Notes: generated by a model from the letters alone, not told the origin. A DNA stretch of 64,000 nucleotides from CAJPQU01 sp052170475 (GCA_052170475.1 JBQNAL010000010.1:1-64000); one strand, 5' to 3'; shown: positions 41,195 through 50,695, counted from the stretch's first letter. Program-made: numbers and translations.

Positions 41195-42343
41195 TCATCC
41201 CCTTTTTTCAAGGCGAAAGACCGCGATTTCCGGCGGACAGCCCAGACGGTAAGGGAACCAACTGCCGTTGCCGCAGTGGACATACCCCATCGTATCCCCC
41301 ACGCGGTACAGCCCGCGCATGTACTTGAAGACCGGCGGCACGAGCGGCACGCCGAAAACGCCGATCTGACCGCCATGGGTATGTCCCGTCAAGACGAGCG
41401 CCGCGCCGTAACGGGCGGCGTCGTCAATGAAGTCCGGGTGATGCGCCAAGAAGATCGTCACCGCCCCCTCGGGAATCCCCCGCATGGCGTCCGCCGTGTA
41501 GCGCACGCGCAGCGCATCAAACTCGGCGCGGGGAAAAGGATAGTCCACCCCCGCGAAATAGAGCGGGCGCACCCCTTTCACCACGCGGACGTGATCGTTC
41601 GCCAAGACGCGGATGCGGCTCTTCGCCAACGCCTGCTTCGTGCGGTTGATGTTGCGAAAATATTCGTGATTGCCATAGCAAAACCAAATGCCCTGCGGAA
41701 ACCGCTCCACGAAAGCGTCTACCCGCTCCACCGCCGCGACGTTCATCGCATCATCATCAAAGAGGTCGCCCGTGATGAGGAGCGCGTCCACGCCAAGGGA
41801 TGCCGTCTCCTCCAAAAGCGCCGTGAGGTCGTCCAAGGAGAAAAAAAGCCCCAAGTGAACATCGCTGAGCTGAGCGACACGAAACCCCTCCATCTCCTCC
41901 CCAATCCCCAAGAGAGGTACGGAAAATTCCCGCACGACGGTGCTCGTTCGTCCCGCCGTCACGCCATACATACTACTTCCCCCCGCAAAGAGCGGAATCG
42001 CCGCCGCCCCCTGCAAAAGGCGTCGGCGCTCTAAATCCTGCGGCGTCGCCGGACGCTGTAAGAGGCGGCGCACGCCACGAAAGAGCGCCGCCAAGACGCC
42101 GAAGAGAAGCTGCGCCATGAAGGCGCCCGACAAGAACATCAGCGCCAGCCGCGCCAGCCAATCCGGCCAAGAAACAAGGTGCGAGCCGAAGATGAGCAAG
42201 AGCGGCGATGTCACATCGAAGAGGAGCAGCCAGCGCCGATACGCCGTCAGCCGCCCTCCCTCTGCCACCGACCCCAAGCCCCACCACGCCAAAGCGGCGA
42301 CCGCCGCCAAAACCGTCAGGAGAATCAACCAGAAGATCAGCAC
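41195..42343 (-). CDS. Membrane-anchored metallophosphoesterase (YkuE/YaeI-like)
   Basis: About 382 aa from a GTG at 42343 with GGAGGAGG 7 bases upstream; the frame is open a further 62 codons upstream without a comparable start. Four hydrophobic segments (LIFWLILLTVLAAVAALAWW and others to about residue 90) precede ERRRLLQGAAAIPLFAGG (about 105-122), a twin-arginine-like anchor. The calcineurin-like domain has all metal ligands: DVH (161-163), GDLFDD (192-), GNHEY (224-) and the C-terminal GHTHGGQ. Relatives act outside the cytoplasmic membrane as phosphodiesterases, some on UDP-sugar lipids. The substrate here is unknown. It is monocistronic. Confidence 0.88.
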   Translation of the reverse strand: MLIFWLILLTVLAAVAALAWWGLGSVAEGGRLTAYRRWLLLFDVTSPLLLIFGSHLVSWPDWLARLALMFLSGAFMAQLLFGVLAALFRGVRRLLQRPATPQDLERRRLLQGAAAIPLFAGGSSMYGVTAGRTSTVVREFSVPLLGIGEEMEGFRVAQLSDVHLGLFFSLDDLTALLEETASLGVDALLITGDLFDDDAMNVAAVERVDAFVERFPQGIWFCYGNHEYFRNINRTKQALAKSRIRVLANDHVRVVKGVRPLYFAGVDYPFPRAEFDALRVRYTADAMRGIPEGAVTIFLAHHPDFIDDAARYGAALVLTGHTHGGQIGVFGVPLVPPVFKYMRGLYRVGDTMGYVHCGNGSWFPYRLGCPPEIAVFRLEKRG

Positions 42344-42767
42344 GAAACTTCCTCCTCCAACTCTTCTATGGCTGTACGCCAACGATGCGCCTATCCCATC
42401 GCCGAACCAAAATGCACCCATCGCCCCGCCTGCGCGCGCCACGTGCCACAGGCTCATCATGCCCAACGAAGCTGAAACCCCGATGAAAGAGAGGGCATCG
42501 GCACGCGTCCCCAACGAACGATCATCCAAAGTAACGGATAAATATCAAAAGGCATAGGACTAATTTTTCATTTATGGGCTTTCCATTCCCATTTAAGGCG
42601 TTTCACGATACAAGGGGGGGAAACTATATTATAATGGAAAAGATGCTATACGAACGACGCAGGAATACATGGACAAAGTGACGGCTGCGCTACACGGTGA
42701 TGGTGCAATCGGAACAGTGCATGATCGCTGCTGCGACATTCCCAAAAAGAAAGAAGGCTGCCTATTT
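42344..42767. other. Divergent intergenic region between metallophosphoesterase and FIST-MCP
   Basis: No gene is supported here. The minus-strand frame of the metallophosphoesterase stays open to 42529 but has no ribosome-binding site. On the plus strand an AT-rich patch has TATATT/TATAAT (42625-42635) that could be the -10 of the MCP gene. An in-frame ATG at 42669 could give the MCP 33 extra residues. Confidence 0.4.
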
Positions 42768-44840
42768 ATGTTGGATTTTCTCCATCGCTCTCCCTCTGCC
42801 CCCAAAAAGCCAGAAAAAACGCCTCCACCAAAAGTCACAGAAATTTCCCGTACCGCCTCGCCCTCTCCCGTTGCGCTGGGGGAGGACATGCGCACGATCG
42901 CCCTTCATCACAGCGAAATCTCCGGCAGCAAGCTGAAGGAAGCGCTCAATGTGCCGGGCGGCCCTGCGGCTGTCGTAGGATTCGTGTCGCCTGACGGAGA
43001 TTTTGCCGCTGTCGCGCGCGCCATATCGGCGACGCTGCCGGCACATACCGCCTTGCTTCTCCTCTCCACCGCCGGCGAGCTCTGCCATGAGGCGGGCAGC
43101 GGCACCTATTACCGCCCGGCGGAGGAGAATCGGCAGCGGATCGTCTTGCAGATTTTCTCTCATCGGCTGGTAGAGCAGACGCACGTGATGACGCTCCCCC
43201 TGCCCGATGAAGATCTCCGCGCCGGAGAGCTGCGCCTCTCGACGGAGGAACGGATCGCCCGCCTCCAAAGCGAAGTGGGAAAGCAGCGTATCCCTTTCCC
43301 GGTAGACTTTCGCGATACCTTCGCGCTCGTTTACGCCGACGGCCTATCCGCCTGTGAGACGTTCCTGCTCCAAGCGCTCTATCGCTCGAAGAAGCTCCCC
43401 TGCCCCTACATCGGCGGCAGCGCGGGCGGGAAATTGGACTTTCAGCATACCTATCTCTACGATGGACAGCGCGTGCACGAAAATCACGCCGTGATCCTCG
43501 TCTTCAAATTGGCGAAGGACTACCGCTACGCGATCTTCAAGACCCAAGCCGCCGAAGATACGGGCACGAGCTATCGCATCATCGGTGCCAATGCTTCGCA
43601 GCGCTACGTGGAAAGTGTCGATGACGGAAGCGGCGTCCCCATCTCCTTCTTCGCGGCGCTAAAGCAACATTTCCATGCGTCCTCTCCCGAGGAACTCAAT
43701 GCCGCGCTCGCTTCCTACACCTTCGCGTCCACCGTGAACGACGCCTACTTCATCCGCTCCATGCAGTCGATCGACGCCGTGAAGGATCGCGTCTATTTTT
43801 ACTGCGATGTGGTCTCCGGCGAAGATCTCCACCTCATGCGGCGCACCTCGCTGAAGGCCACCGTCACCGCCGACTATGCCGCGTTTTCCCGCGGCAAGCC
43901 CCAGCCCATCGGCGGGATATTGAACGATTGCATCCTGCGCCGCCTGACCTTTGCGCAGGAAACCGACCACATGGATTGCTTCGCGGGCATCCCCATCGCC
44001 GGTTTTTCCGCGTTCGGTGAAATCAGCGGCCTGCACATCAATGAAACGCTGACGGCGCTCTTTTTCTATCATGTCCCCGCAGGAGAACCCTTCGAGGACG
44101 ACGCCATGAAAAATTTCATCACGGCCTATGCGGATTATCAAAAATTCTTCTTGCAGCGTGTTCTGCACCGCCACGAGAGCGTCGCCCGCCTCAAGAATCG
44201 CATCATCGACTACTTCGAGGCCTATCAGCGCGACATCCCCAAAATCATTACCACCATCTCCGCCATTTCCGGCAATGTGGAGACGGTGGGGACGCTCCTC
44301 AACGGCGTCTCGTCCGGGGTAGACGGCCAGCAGGAGATCGTCCTCTCTCTCCTCTCGCGGAACGATAACATCATCCCCAAAATCGAACTGCTCACAAAGA
44401 GCACCAAAAAAATTGAGGACATCATGAACATGATCACCGCCATCGCCTCCCAGACAAATCTCTTGGCGCTCAACGCCGCCATCGAAGCGGCGCGCGCGGG
44501 AGAAGCCGGACGCGGCTTTTCCGTCGTGGCGGACGAAGTGCGGAAACTTTCGGAGAACACAAAGGAAGGACTGGCGGCCTCCAACGAAGCCACGAAAGCA
44601 CTGCTCGCCGACGTGGAGGTAATCGACGGCATCCTGACGGACAACAAGAGCTTTGAGGAAAAGGTGCGTGCCGTCGATCAGGAATTCCACGGCCAATTCG
44701 ACGAGCTGCAAAAGCATGTCTCGCAAAATTTAGACCAAATCCGCACGGCACGGGACTCCATCCGCCACATTCAAAGCATGAGCGACGAACTCGCCACGCA
44801 TCTTGACCAGTTGAACCGCGTCGTCGCTTCCATCTGCTGA
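42768..44840 (+). CDS. Soluble methyl-accepting chemotaxis-like protein with FIST sensor domain
   Basis: 690 aa from the ATG at 42768; a start at 42669 is possible. No transmembrane segment is visible, so it is cytoplasmic. Residues about 50-270 form a FIST N domain (AAVVGFVSPDGDFAAVARAI, ALVYADGLS, YIGGSAGG). A FIST_C domain follows (about 290-460), and after a helical linker comes the MCP signalling hairpin with the highly conserved tip QTNLLALNAAIEAARAGE. FIST domains are thought to bind small ligands such as amino acids. It probably feeds a CheA array, but no other che gene is in the window. A terminator follows. Confidence 0.9.
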   Translation: MLDFLHRSPSAPKKPEKTPPPKVTEISRTASPSPVALGEDMRTIALHHSEISGSKLKEALNVPGGPAAVVGFVSPDGDFAAVARAISATLPAHTALLLLSTAGELCHEAGSGTYYRPAEENRQRIVLQIFSHRLVEQTHVMTLPLPDEDLRAGELRLSTEERIARLQSEVGKQRIPFPVDFRDTFALVYADGLSACETFLLQALYRSKKLPCPYIGGSAGGKLDFQHTYLYDGQRVHENHAVILVFKLAKDYRYAIFKTQAAEDTGTSYRIIGANASQRYVESVDDGSGVPISFFAALKQHFHASSPEELNAALASYTFASTVNDAYFIRSMQSIDAVKDRVYFYCDVVSGEDLHLMRRTSLKATVTADYAAFSRGKPQPIGGILNDCILRRLTFAQETDHMDCFAGIPIAGFSAFGEISGLHINETLTALFFYHVPAGEPFEDDAMKNFITAYADYQKFFLQRVLHRHESVARLKNRIIDYFEAYQRDIPKIITTISAISGNVETVGTLLNGVSSGVDGQQEIVLSLLSRNDNIIPKIELLTKSTKKIEDIMNMITAIASQTNLLALNAAIEAARAGEAGRGFSVVADEVRKLSENTKEGLAASNEATKALLADVEVIDGILTDNKSFEEKVRAVDQEFHGQFDELQKHVSQNLDQIRTARDSIRHIQSMSDELATHLDQLNRVVASIC

Positions 44841-44875
44841 GGCAGCCGAAAAAACACGGCGAAACGCAGCACCAC

Positions 44876-44914
44876 CGAAAACAGCGTCGTCAATCGCCGA
44901 CGCTGTTTTTTGTC
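44876..44914 (+). terminator. Terminator of the FIST-MCP gene
   Basis: Stem AAAACAGCGTCG / CGACGCTGTTTT with an 8-base loop, followed by TTTTTTG. Confidence 0.85.
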
Positions 44915-44988
44915 GTCCTTGTCGATGATGTTCCAGTTGAGATTCGTTCCCAATTTCTTTCATTTTTCCGAAAATTGCTCCATCGCTA

Positions 44989-45017
44989 TATGCAAAGAGA
45001 GCTAAAATGTATATAAT
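44989..45017 (+). promoter_or_regulatory. Possible promoter of the hydrogenase operon
   Basis: A perfect TATAAT (45012-45017) lies 42 bases upstream of the first hydrogenase gene; the -35 region (TATGCA, 17 bp upstream) is poor. Confidence 0.4.
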
Positions 45018-45058
45018 GAAGGGTATACGTATTGAACATCTTGACGGGAGGGGTCGTT

Positions 45059-45559
45059 ATGCAAAGGGATCCGCAGATGGCATTTGATCTGACGGAAGCG
45101 CTAAAGACGGAGATCGACGAGGTGATGGAGGCGCATGACCGAGACGCCACGCAGATCGTCGGGATTCTCTTGGACGTGCAGGATCGCATCGAGCGCCAGT
45201 ACATCCCGGAAAAGGTGGCGTTTTACATCGCGGAGAAGCTCCCCATCAAGCTCTCTATCATCTACGACTGTCTTACGTTTTATTCCAGTCTATCGGAAAA
45301 ACCTCGCGCAAAATACCCCTTGCAGGTATGTCGCTCAGTGGTCTGCCGTGTGAACGAGAGCGATTCGCTCCTCCATACCCTTCGCCGCCTCCTCAACATC
45401 GAAGTGGGGGAAGTCACCTACGACGGGCGGTTCACCTTGGAAGAGGTGCCCTGCTTCGGCGCGTGTGATAAAGCCCCCGCGATCCGCATCAATGGCGAAG
45501 TGTACGGCCATCTCGACCAGCCGGAAAAAGTGCAGGCTCTCTTGGCCAAGTTCATCTAA
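45059..45559 (+). CDS. hydC: [FeFe] hydrogenase gamma subunit, NuoE-like [2Fe-2S] protein
   Basis: 166 aa from the ATG at 45059 (GGGAGG 7 bases upstream). It has an N-terminal helical bundle and a thioredoxin-like C-terminal domain with the four cysteines CRSVVC and CFGAC that bind a [2Fe-2S] cluster, as in NuoE/HndA. It starts a three-gene operon with the NuoF-like and HydA subunits (15 bases, then 1 base apart), giving the trimeric HydABC-type complex that oxidises NADH and reduced ferredoxin to make H2 by electron confurcation, or the reverse. The final domain has CRSVVC rather than the usual CxxxxC with glycines, but the spacing is kept. Confidence 0.9.
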   Translation: MQRDPQMAFDLTEALKTEIDEVMEAHDRDATQIVGILLDVQDRIERQYIPEKVAFYIAEKLPIKLSIIYDCLTFYSSLSEKPRAKYPLQVCRSVVCRVNESDSLLHTLRRLLNIEVGEVTYDGRFTLEEVPCFGACDKAPAIRINGEVYGHLDQPEKVQALLAKFI

Positions 45560-45574
45560 AGGAGGCGACGGATC

Positions 45575-46828
45575 ATGAGCAGCGAAGTGCGTTTCATTAC
45601 CCAAAATTTCGATAAATACGACCCCATGTCCATCGATGCCTACTTGGCCATCGGCGGTTTCTCCGCCTTGAAAAAAGCCGTGCTGATGAACGGGGAGGAC
45701 ATCGCCGCCATCATAAGTGCCGCCAAGATCAAAGGGCGCGGCGGCGCAGCCTACGACATGGGGCGCAAGTGGTCGCAGGCGCGCGCCGTCAAGGGCGACC
45801 ACAAGCTGACGATATGCAACGCCGATGAAGGCGAGCCATGTACGTTCAAGGATCGGGAAATCCTCCGCCGCGATCCCTTCAATCTCATCGAGGGGATGAT
45901 CATCGGCGCGTACACCGTCCGAGCGCAGGACGGCTACCTCTATCTGCGGGAGGAATACCGCCACCTGCGGGCGCGTCTCCAAAACGCCATCCGGCAGGCG
46001 GAGGAGCGGGGCTTCTTGGGCGACAACATCTTAGGCATCCCCGGCTTCAATTTCCATATCCACCTCTACTCCGGCGCGGGCGCTTACGTCTGCGGCGAAG
46101 GCACGGCTCTCATCCGCTCCATCGAGGGGAAGGCGGGACGCCCCCGCATGAAGCCGCCCTTCATCAAGGTCAGCGGCGCTTTCGCTCTCCCCACCTGCGT
46201 CAACAACGTGGAGAGCTTCGCCATCGTCCCGCACCTCCTCCGCGACCGAGAGAACGTCTACCTGAAATGCGGCAGCGGGGAATCCATCGGCACGAAATTG
46301 ATCAGCGTCGGGGGGAATGTGCGCCGCCCCGGCGTCTATGAGATCCCCTTCGGCACGACGGTGCGCGAAATCATTTACGGGCTGGCGCAGGGCATCCCGG
46401 ACGGCCACGCCATGCGGCTCATCCAGTTCGGCGGCGCGTCGGGGAAGATCACCGACAGCCGCGTCTTGGATGTCCCCTACACTTACGACGACCTCAAGGC
46501 CGCCGGGGTGACGGTCGGCTCCGGCGCTGTCTTAGTCATCGACGAGCGCACCAGCGTCTTAGATTTTCTCCGCATGACGCAGGCCTTCTTCTCGCACGAA
46601 AGCTGCGGCCAATGTACGCCGTGCCGCGAAGGCAACGCCCACCAGAAAATTCTCTTGGAAAAGCTCGCACGCGGCAAAGCCACCAAGGAGGACATCGCCC
46701 TGATGAAAAAGATCGGCGGCATCATGGAGCGCGCGTCTCTCTGCGGCTTAGGGGAAACGGCGCAAGCCGCGCTCCTCTCCGCCATGGAAGTCTTCCCGGA
46801 TACCTTTGCAGTCGGAGGTGCTTATTGA
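45575..46828 (+). CDS. hydB: [FeFe] hydrogenase beta subunit, NuoF-like NADH/FMN/Fe-S protein
   Basis: 417 aa. The NADH/FMN site reads KGRGGAAYDMGRKW and CNADEGEPCTFKDRE. The SLBB domain (ISVGGNVRRPGVYEI) follows, and the C-terminal 4Fe-4S cluster motif is ESCGQCTPCREG plus a distal Cys (SLCGLGETA). Unlike many HydB proteins it lacks the N-terminal thioredoxin-like domain and the C-terminal double-ferredoxin extension. The start is 15 bases after hydC, and the stop is one base from the hydA ATG. Confidence 0.93.
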   Translation: MSSEVRFITQNFDKYDPMSIDAYLAIGGFSALKKAVLMNGEDIAAIISAAKIKGRGGAAYDMGRKWSQARAVKGDHKLTICNADEGEPCTFKDREILRRDPFNLIEGMIIGAYTVRAQDGYLYLREEYRHLRARLQNAIRQAEERGFLGDNILGIPGFNFHIHLYSGAGAYVCGEGTALIRSIEGKAGRPRMKPPFIKVSGAFALPTCVNNVESFAIVPHLLRDRENVYLKCGSGESIGTKLISVGGNVRRPGVYEIPFGTTVREIIYGLAQGIPDGHAMRLIQFGGASGKITDSRVLDVPYTYDDLKAAGVTVGSGAVLVIDERTSVLDFLRMTQAFFSHESCGQCTPCREGNAHQKILLEKLARGKATKEDIALMKKIGGIMERASLCGLGETAQAALLSAMEVFPDTFAVGGAY

Positions 46829-46829
46829 C

Positions 46830-48575
46830 ATGGAAATGGTTCATCTGAAAATCAACCGCATTCCCGTGGAAGCGCCGAAAGGCACGAAGATCATTGAGGC
46901 GGCGAAACTCATCAACATCGACATTCCCCACCTCTGCTATCATCCCGATCAAAGGGTGAAGGCGCGCTGCCGCCTTTGCTCCGTCGAAGTGGTGGGCAAA
47001 AAGAAGCTCTTGGCGGCATGTTCCACCGAAGTCTGGGAGGGGATGGAGGTCTTCACGGACACCCAGATCGTCCGAGATACGCAAGTGGGCATTTTGCAGC
47101 TCATCATGGCGGATCACAACGCAAGCTGCCTGACCTGCCCCCGCAACGAAAACTGCGAACTCCAACGGCTCTGCACGCGCTTTAATATTTTGGATCCCCA
47201 CCTGCCGAGGGTGAACCGCCCCCACCCCGTGCACAACACGAATCCGAGCTTAGTCCGCGATCCCTCAAAGTGCATCAAATGCGGCCGCTGCATCCGCGCC
47301 TGCAAGGACGTACAGGGCATCGAGGCGCTGACCTTCGCGAACCGCAGCGACCAGATCATCGTCACCACCCCCTATGACATGTCCATGGAAAAAACGGACT
47401 GCACCCTCTGCGGCCAGTGTAGCCTCGTCTGTCCCGTCGGCGCCATCGTGGAAAAGGACGACACGCAGAAAGTCTTGGATGCCTTGCAGAACCCGGATCT
47501 TCACGTCATCGTCCAGACCGCGCCCTCCGTGCGCGTTTCCTTGGGCGACGCCTTCGGCCTCGCGCCCGGCGCCATCGCCACCGGCCAGATGGTGACCGCC
47601 CTTCGAATGTTAGGATTTGATCGCGTCTTTGACACGAATTTCGGCGCGGATCTCACCATCATGGAGGAAGGCGCGGAGCTCATGCACCGCCTGACCAAAG
47701 GCGGCGTCCTCCCGATGATCACCTCCTGCAGCCCCGGCTGGGTAAACTTCATCGAGAAGCACTATCCGGCGCTTCTCCCCCACCTCTCCACGGCGAAATC
47801 GCCCATGAGCATGTTCGGCGCCATCGCGAAGACCTACTACGCGAAGGCGGTGGGCGTGCCGCTGGATCGCATTTTCACCGTCTCCATCATGCCCTGCACG
47901 GCGAAGAAATTCGAGGCAGCCCGCCCGGAAATGGGACGGGACGGCCATCAGGACGTGGACGCCGTACTCACCACCCGCGAGCTGATCAAATTGATCCAAT
48001 ACGTCGGACTGAACTTTGAACACCTGCCGGAAAGCGAATTTGATTCACCGCTTGGGACAGGCTCCGGCGCGGGGGCGATCTTCGGCGTGACCGGCGGCGT
48101 CATGGAAGCGGCGCTTCGCACCGTGTATGAAAAGCTCACGGGACGCGAGGCGAAGCCGCTGGAATTTGAAGCGGTGCGCGGCTTCGCGGACACAAAAGAA
48201 GCCGTCATCGAGATCGGCGACAAGCCAGTGAAGGTCGCCATCGTCCATACGCTGTTGGCCGCCCGCCGGATGATGGAGCGGCTGCAAGCGGGCGACTGCG
48301 ACTATACCTTCATCGAGGTCATGGCGTGTCCCGGCGGCTGTATCGGCGGCGGCGGCCAGCCCATCGGCACCACGAACGCCGTGCGGCAGGAGCGGATCAA
48401 GGCGCTCTACGCCATCGACCGTGACCTCCCCTACCGAAAATCCCACGAGAACCCCGACATCATCAGGCTCTACGATGAATTTTTGGGCGAACCATTGGGA
48501 GAGACGGCGCACGCGCTCCTCCACACCCATTACCACCACGTCCACAAGAAATACGAATTTTCGGGTACGATGTAA
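46830..48575 (+). CDS. hydA: [FeFe] hydrogenase catalytic subunit
   Basis: 581 aa from the ATG at 46830, with GGAGGT within the end of hydB. It has an N-terminal [2Fe-2S] domain (HLCYHPDQRVKARCRLCSVE), then the His/Cys3 cluster (DHNASCLTCPRNENCELQ), two 4Fe-4S ferredoxin motifs (CIKCGRCIRAC and CTLCGQCSLVCP), and the H-cluster domain. The three H-cluster signatures are intact: TSCSPGW, MPCTAKKFEA and MACPGGCIGGGGQP. A short SSU-like C-terminus closes the protein. Maturases HydEFG are not in the window. It is the H2-evolving or -oxidising centre of the HydABC complex. Confidence 0.96.
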   Translation: MEMVHLKINRIPVEAPKGTKIIEAAKLINIDIPHLCYHPDQRVKARCRLCSVEVVGKKKLLAACSTEVWEGMEVFTDTQIVRDTQVGILQLIMADHNASCLTCPRNENCELQRLCTRFNILDPHLPRVNRPHPVHNTNPSLVRDPSKCIKCGRCIRACKDVQGIEALTFANRSDQIIVTTPYDMSMEKTDCTLCGQCSLVCPVGAIVEKDDTQKVLDALQNPDLHVIVQTAPSVRVSLGDAFGLAPGAIATGQMVTALRMLGFDRVFDTNFGADLTIMEEGAELMHRLTKGGVLPMITSCSPGWVNFIEKHYPALLPHLSTAKSPMSMFGAIAKTYYAKAVGVPLDRIFTVSIMPCTAKKFEAARPEMGRDGHQDVDAVLTTRELIKLIQYVGLNFEHLPESEFDSPLGTGSGAGAIFGVTGGVMEAALRTVYEKLTGREAKPLEFEAVRGFADTKEAVIEIGDKPVKVAIVHTLLAARRMMERLQAGDCDYTFIEVMACPGGCIGGGGQPIGTTNAVRQERIKALYAIDRDLPYRKSHENPDIIRLYDEFLGEPLGETAHALLHTHYHHVHKKYEFSGTM

Positions 48576-48648
48576 ATAGCCGCACCTAAAAAACCGAGGC
48601 GCCGCCATTTCGGCTCCTCGTTTCTGCCATAAGGAAAGGAAAATCGCC

Positions 48649-49185
48649 ATGAAAAAAGCCCTCATCGTCATCGACATGCAAAATGACTTCATCGACGGCA
48701 GCTTAGGCACCAAGGAGGCGCAGGCTATGCTCCCCCGTGCCGTCGCACGGGTAAAGGCGGCGGCCTCTGATCCGAGCACCCGCCTCATCTTCACGCAAGA
48801 CACGCACGACGCCGATTATCTGCACAGCGCCGAGGGGCGAAAGCTCCCCGTCCCGCACTGCATCAAGCCGCAAAAGGGCTGGGAAATCTGCCCGGCGCTC
48901 TCCCCCTATGCGAAGAACGCGCTCATCATCGAGAAAAACACCTTCGGCGCTGCGGCACTCCCGGAAGCGGTCAAAGGCTGCGAGGAAATCCTCTTCCTCG
49001 GCCTCTGCACGGACATCTGCGTCATCACCAACGCCCTTCTCCTCAAGACCTTCTACCCGAAGGTTCCCATCGCTGTCGATCCCGCCGCCTGCGCCGGCGT
49101 CACGCCGGAAAGCCATCAAAAGGCGCTCGACGTGATGAAGATGTGCCAGATTGACATCGCCCCGCCGCTCGACGGCGAACGGTAA
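48649..49185 (+). CDS. Isochorismatase-family cysteine hydrolase, PncA-like
   Basis: 178 aa. The Asp/Lys/Cys triad of the family is visible: MQNDF (Asp10), IEKNTFGA (Lys) and LCTDICV (Cys). The FTQDTHDADYL...PHC segment resembles the metal-binding region of nicotinamidases, so nicotinamide deamidation is plausible and would feed PncB (20898-22349). A broader amidase role is possible. It starts 73 bases after hydA, across a weak hairpin, so it may be transcribed with the hydrogenase. A perfect hairpin terminator follows. Confidence 0.85.
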   Translation: MKKALIVIDMQNDFIDGSLGTKEAQAMLPRAVARVKAAASDPSTRLIFTQDTHDADYLHSAEGRKLPVPHCIKPQKGWEICPALSPYAKNALIIEKNTFGAAALPEAVKGCEEILFLGLCTDICVITNALLLKTFYPKVPIAVDPAACAGVTPESHQKALDVMKMCQIDIAPPLDGER

Positions 49186-49200
49186 GAAAACACAAAAAGC

Positions 49201-49246
49201 GAGGTAGAAAAAGAGGACGCGCCTGCGTCCTCTTTTTCTACCTCGA
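49201..49246. terminator. Bidirectional terminator
   Basis: Twenty-base perfect arms beginning GAGGTAGAAAAAGAGG with a 4-base loop sit between convergent genes. A-rich and T-rich arms serve both directions. Confidence 0.85.
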
Positions 49247-49329
49247 CAAGGGCAACCCTCGTACATCATTTCCATAAAGGCAGACCCATCTGTACGTTCT
49301 GAACCGGCAGCCGCGAAGCAGCGCACGCC

Positions 49330-50655
49330 TCATCCGCTCACCGTCTGTATAGCGCCCTCTTCTCCCCTGCGGCGGCTGTGGTTTTTCTGCTTATCCTCAT
49401 ACATGCGCTGATCCGCCACCTTCAGGACTTCGCAGGTCGTCGTGCCGTCGGCGGGACGACCTGCGTACCCCATACTGACACGGATGAAGAGCGGCCGAAG
49501 GCCTACGATAACCGGCGTCCCTTCCACGTCCGCCTTGATCCGCTTTCGCACCTCTGCATACGCCTCGACAGACAATCCGCCTACCGTGAGGATGACAAAC
49601 TCATCCCCGCCCACCCGATAGACCTTATCCACGTCGCGCATGGCAGCTTTGAGGCGCCGTGCCGTTTCGGAAAGCACCTGATCGCCGGCATCGTGGCCAT
49701 ACTGATCATTGATCTCCTTAAACTGATCCAAATCGAGGAAGATCAATCCGTACGGCTCAATCCCACGATCCAGTTCGCCCACTTTCTCTTTGAAGGCTCT
49801 TTTATTCAAGGTATCTGTCAAAGCGTCTACCGAGGCCATGTGTTCCTTGATCAGGAGCTGCCGTTTAATCTGCCCAAGATTCGACAAAAGCCGATACAGG
49901 AAGAGGATGATGACCCCCGCCAAGATCCCGTTCACCCAGCGCTGCCCAAAGCTGATCCACCCCTCTTTCGGCATCAGCGTCATCACCCACACCGCGCCAT
50001 TCGCTAACCGAATCTCCGTCCGCACGGGCTCAAAATCCACGAAACCGCCCAAATTGGAATAGATCATCTGGGAATCAGCGCCCGCCAGCACCGCCAAGGT
50101 ACAGTAGTTGTTCTCGGTGATCTCCTTAAACGAGCGCGTATTTTGAAAGAGATCCGCCAAATGCACCGGCCTCATGGAAAAGCCTAAAATCTCACCTGCT
50201 TTATTATAGACAGGGTGATAGGCGATCAATTCCCCACCCTTCTGCTTAAAGCCAATGGAGCCAGACATCACGCGAGACTCGATTGCCGTCTCGCCCTCCC
50301 CGTCTCCGGAAAGCGCCGAAAGCGTGCGAAAAGGCCGATTGGTCAAGCTGTCCTCTGCCATGGCCACGGCCCCTTTGAACAATCCTTGCGGATTGGCATG
50401 CAAAAGGGCGGTCACCGTCTCGTGAAAGGCGGGGAAAGGCTCTTCCTCATTGGCGCGGATCAGAATATCAAAGAGCGTCGTGAGGTAGATCTCGCGATTG
50501 ATCCGCTCTTCCAGCTGTGCCGCCGCCGAAAGCGCAATCAGCTCCGCCTTCTCTTTGCGCGTCCGCACATAAGCCGCCTGCTGCATCCCCAAGAACGTGC
50601 CGACAACCACGACGATAACCGAGAGAAGAAGCGCTTGCTTGAGTACCTTGTGCAT
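49330..50655 (-). CDS. Membrane-bound diguanylate cyclase (GGDEF)
   Basis: About 441 aa. The N-terminal transmembrane segment (ALLLSVIVVVVGTFLGM) and a second one near residue 255 (GILAGVIILFLYRLL) frame an extracytoplasmic sensor of roughly 200 residues (YHPVYNKAGEILGFSMRPVH suggests a Cache-like fold). The C-terminal GGDEF domain is intact (VYRVGGDEFVIL), with an RxxD inhibitory site (RDVD) five residues before it, so it should make c-di-GMP with product inhibition. It lies 40 bases downstream of the EAL phosphodiesterase gene and is co-transcribed with it. The ATG at 50655 follows GGGTGA. Confidence 0.92.
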   Translation of the reverse strand: MHKVLKQALLLSVIVVVVGTFLGMQQAAYVRTRKEKAELIALSAAAQLEERINREIYLTTLFDILIRANEEEPFPAFHETVTALLHANPQGLFKGAVAMAEDSLTNRPFRTLSALSGDGEGETAIESRVMSGSIGFKQKGGELIAYHPVYNKAGEILGFSMRPVHLADLFQNTRSFKEITENNYCTLAVLAGADSQMIYSNLGGFVDFEPVRTEIRLANGAVWVMTLMPKEGWISFGQRWVNGILAGVIILFLYRLLSNLGQIKRQLLIKEHMASVDALTDTLNKRAFKEKVGELDRGIEPYGLIFLDLDQFKEINDQYGHDAGDQVLSETARRLKAAMRDVDKVYRVGGDEFVILTVGGLSVEAYAEVRKRIKADVEGTPVIVGLRPLFIRVSMGYAGRPADGTTTCEVLKVADQRMYEDKQKNHSRRRGEEGAIQTVSG

Positions 50656-50695
50656 GGTATCACCCACTTTCTACGCTCTCAGTTCCCCCCTTTGA

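Noticed and set aside
42344..42529. Longer N-terminus for the metallophosphoesterase
   Set aside because: The upstream codons lack a ribosome-binding site, while the GTG at 42343 has a strong GGAGGAGG at ideal spacing.
43659..44726. Long minus-strand open frame (355 codons) opposite the FIST-MCP
   Set aside because: It mirrors the conserved MCP signalling region codon for codon. High G+C explains the lack of stops.
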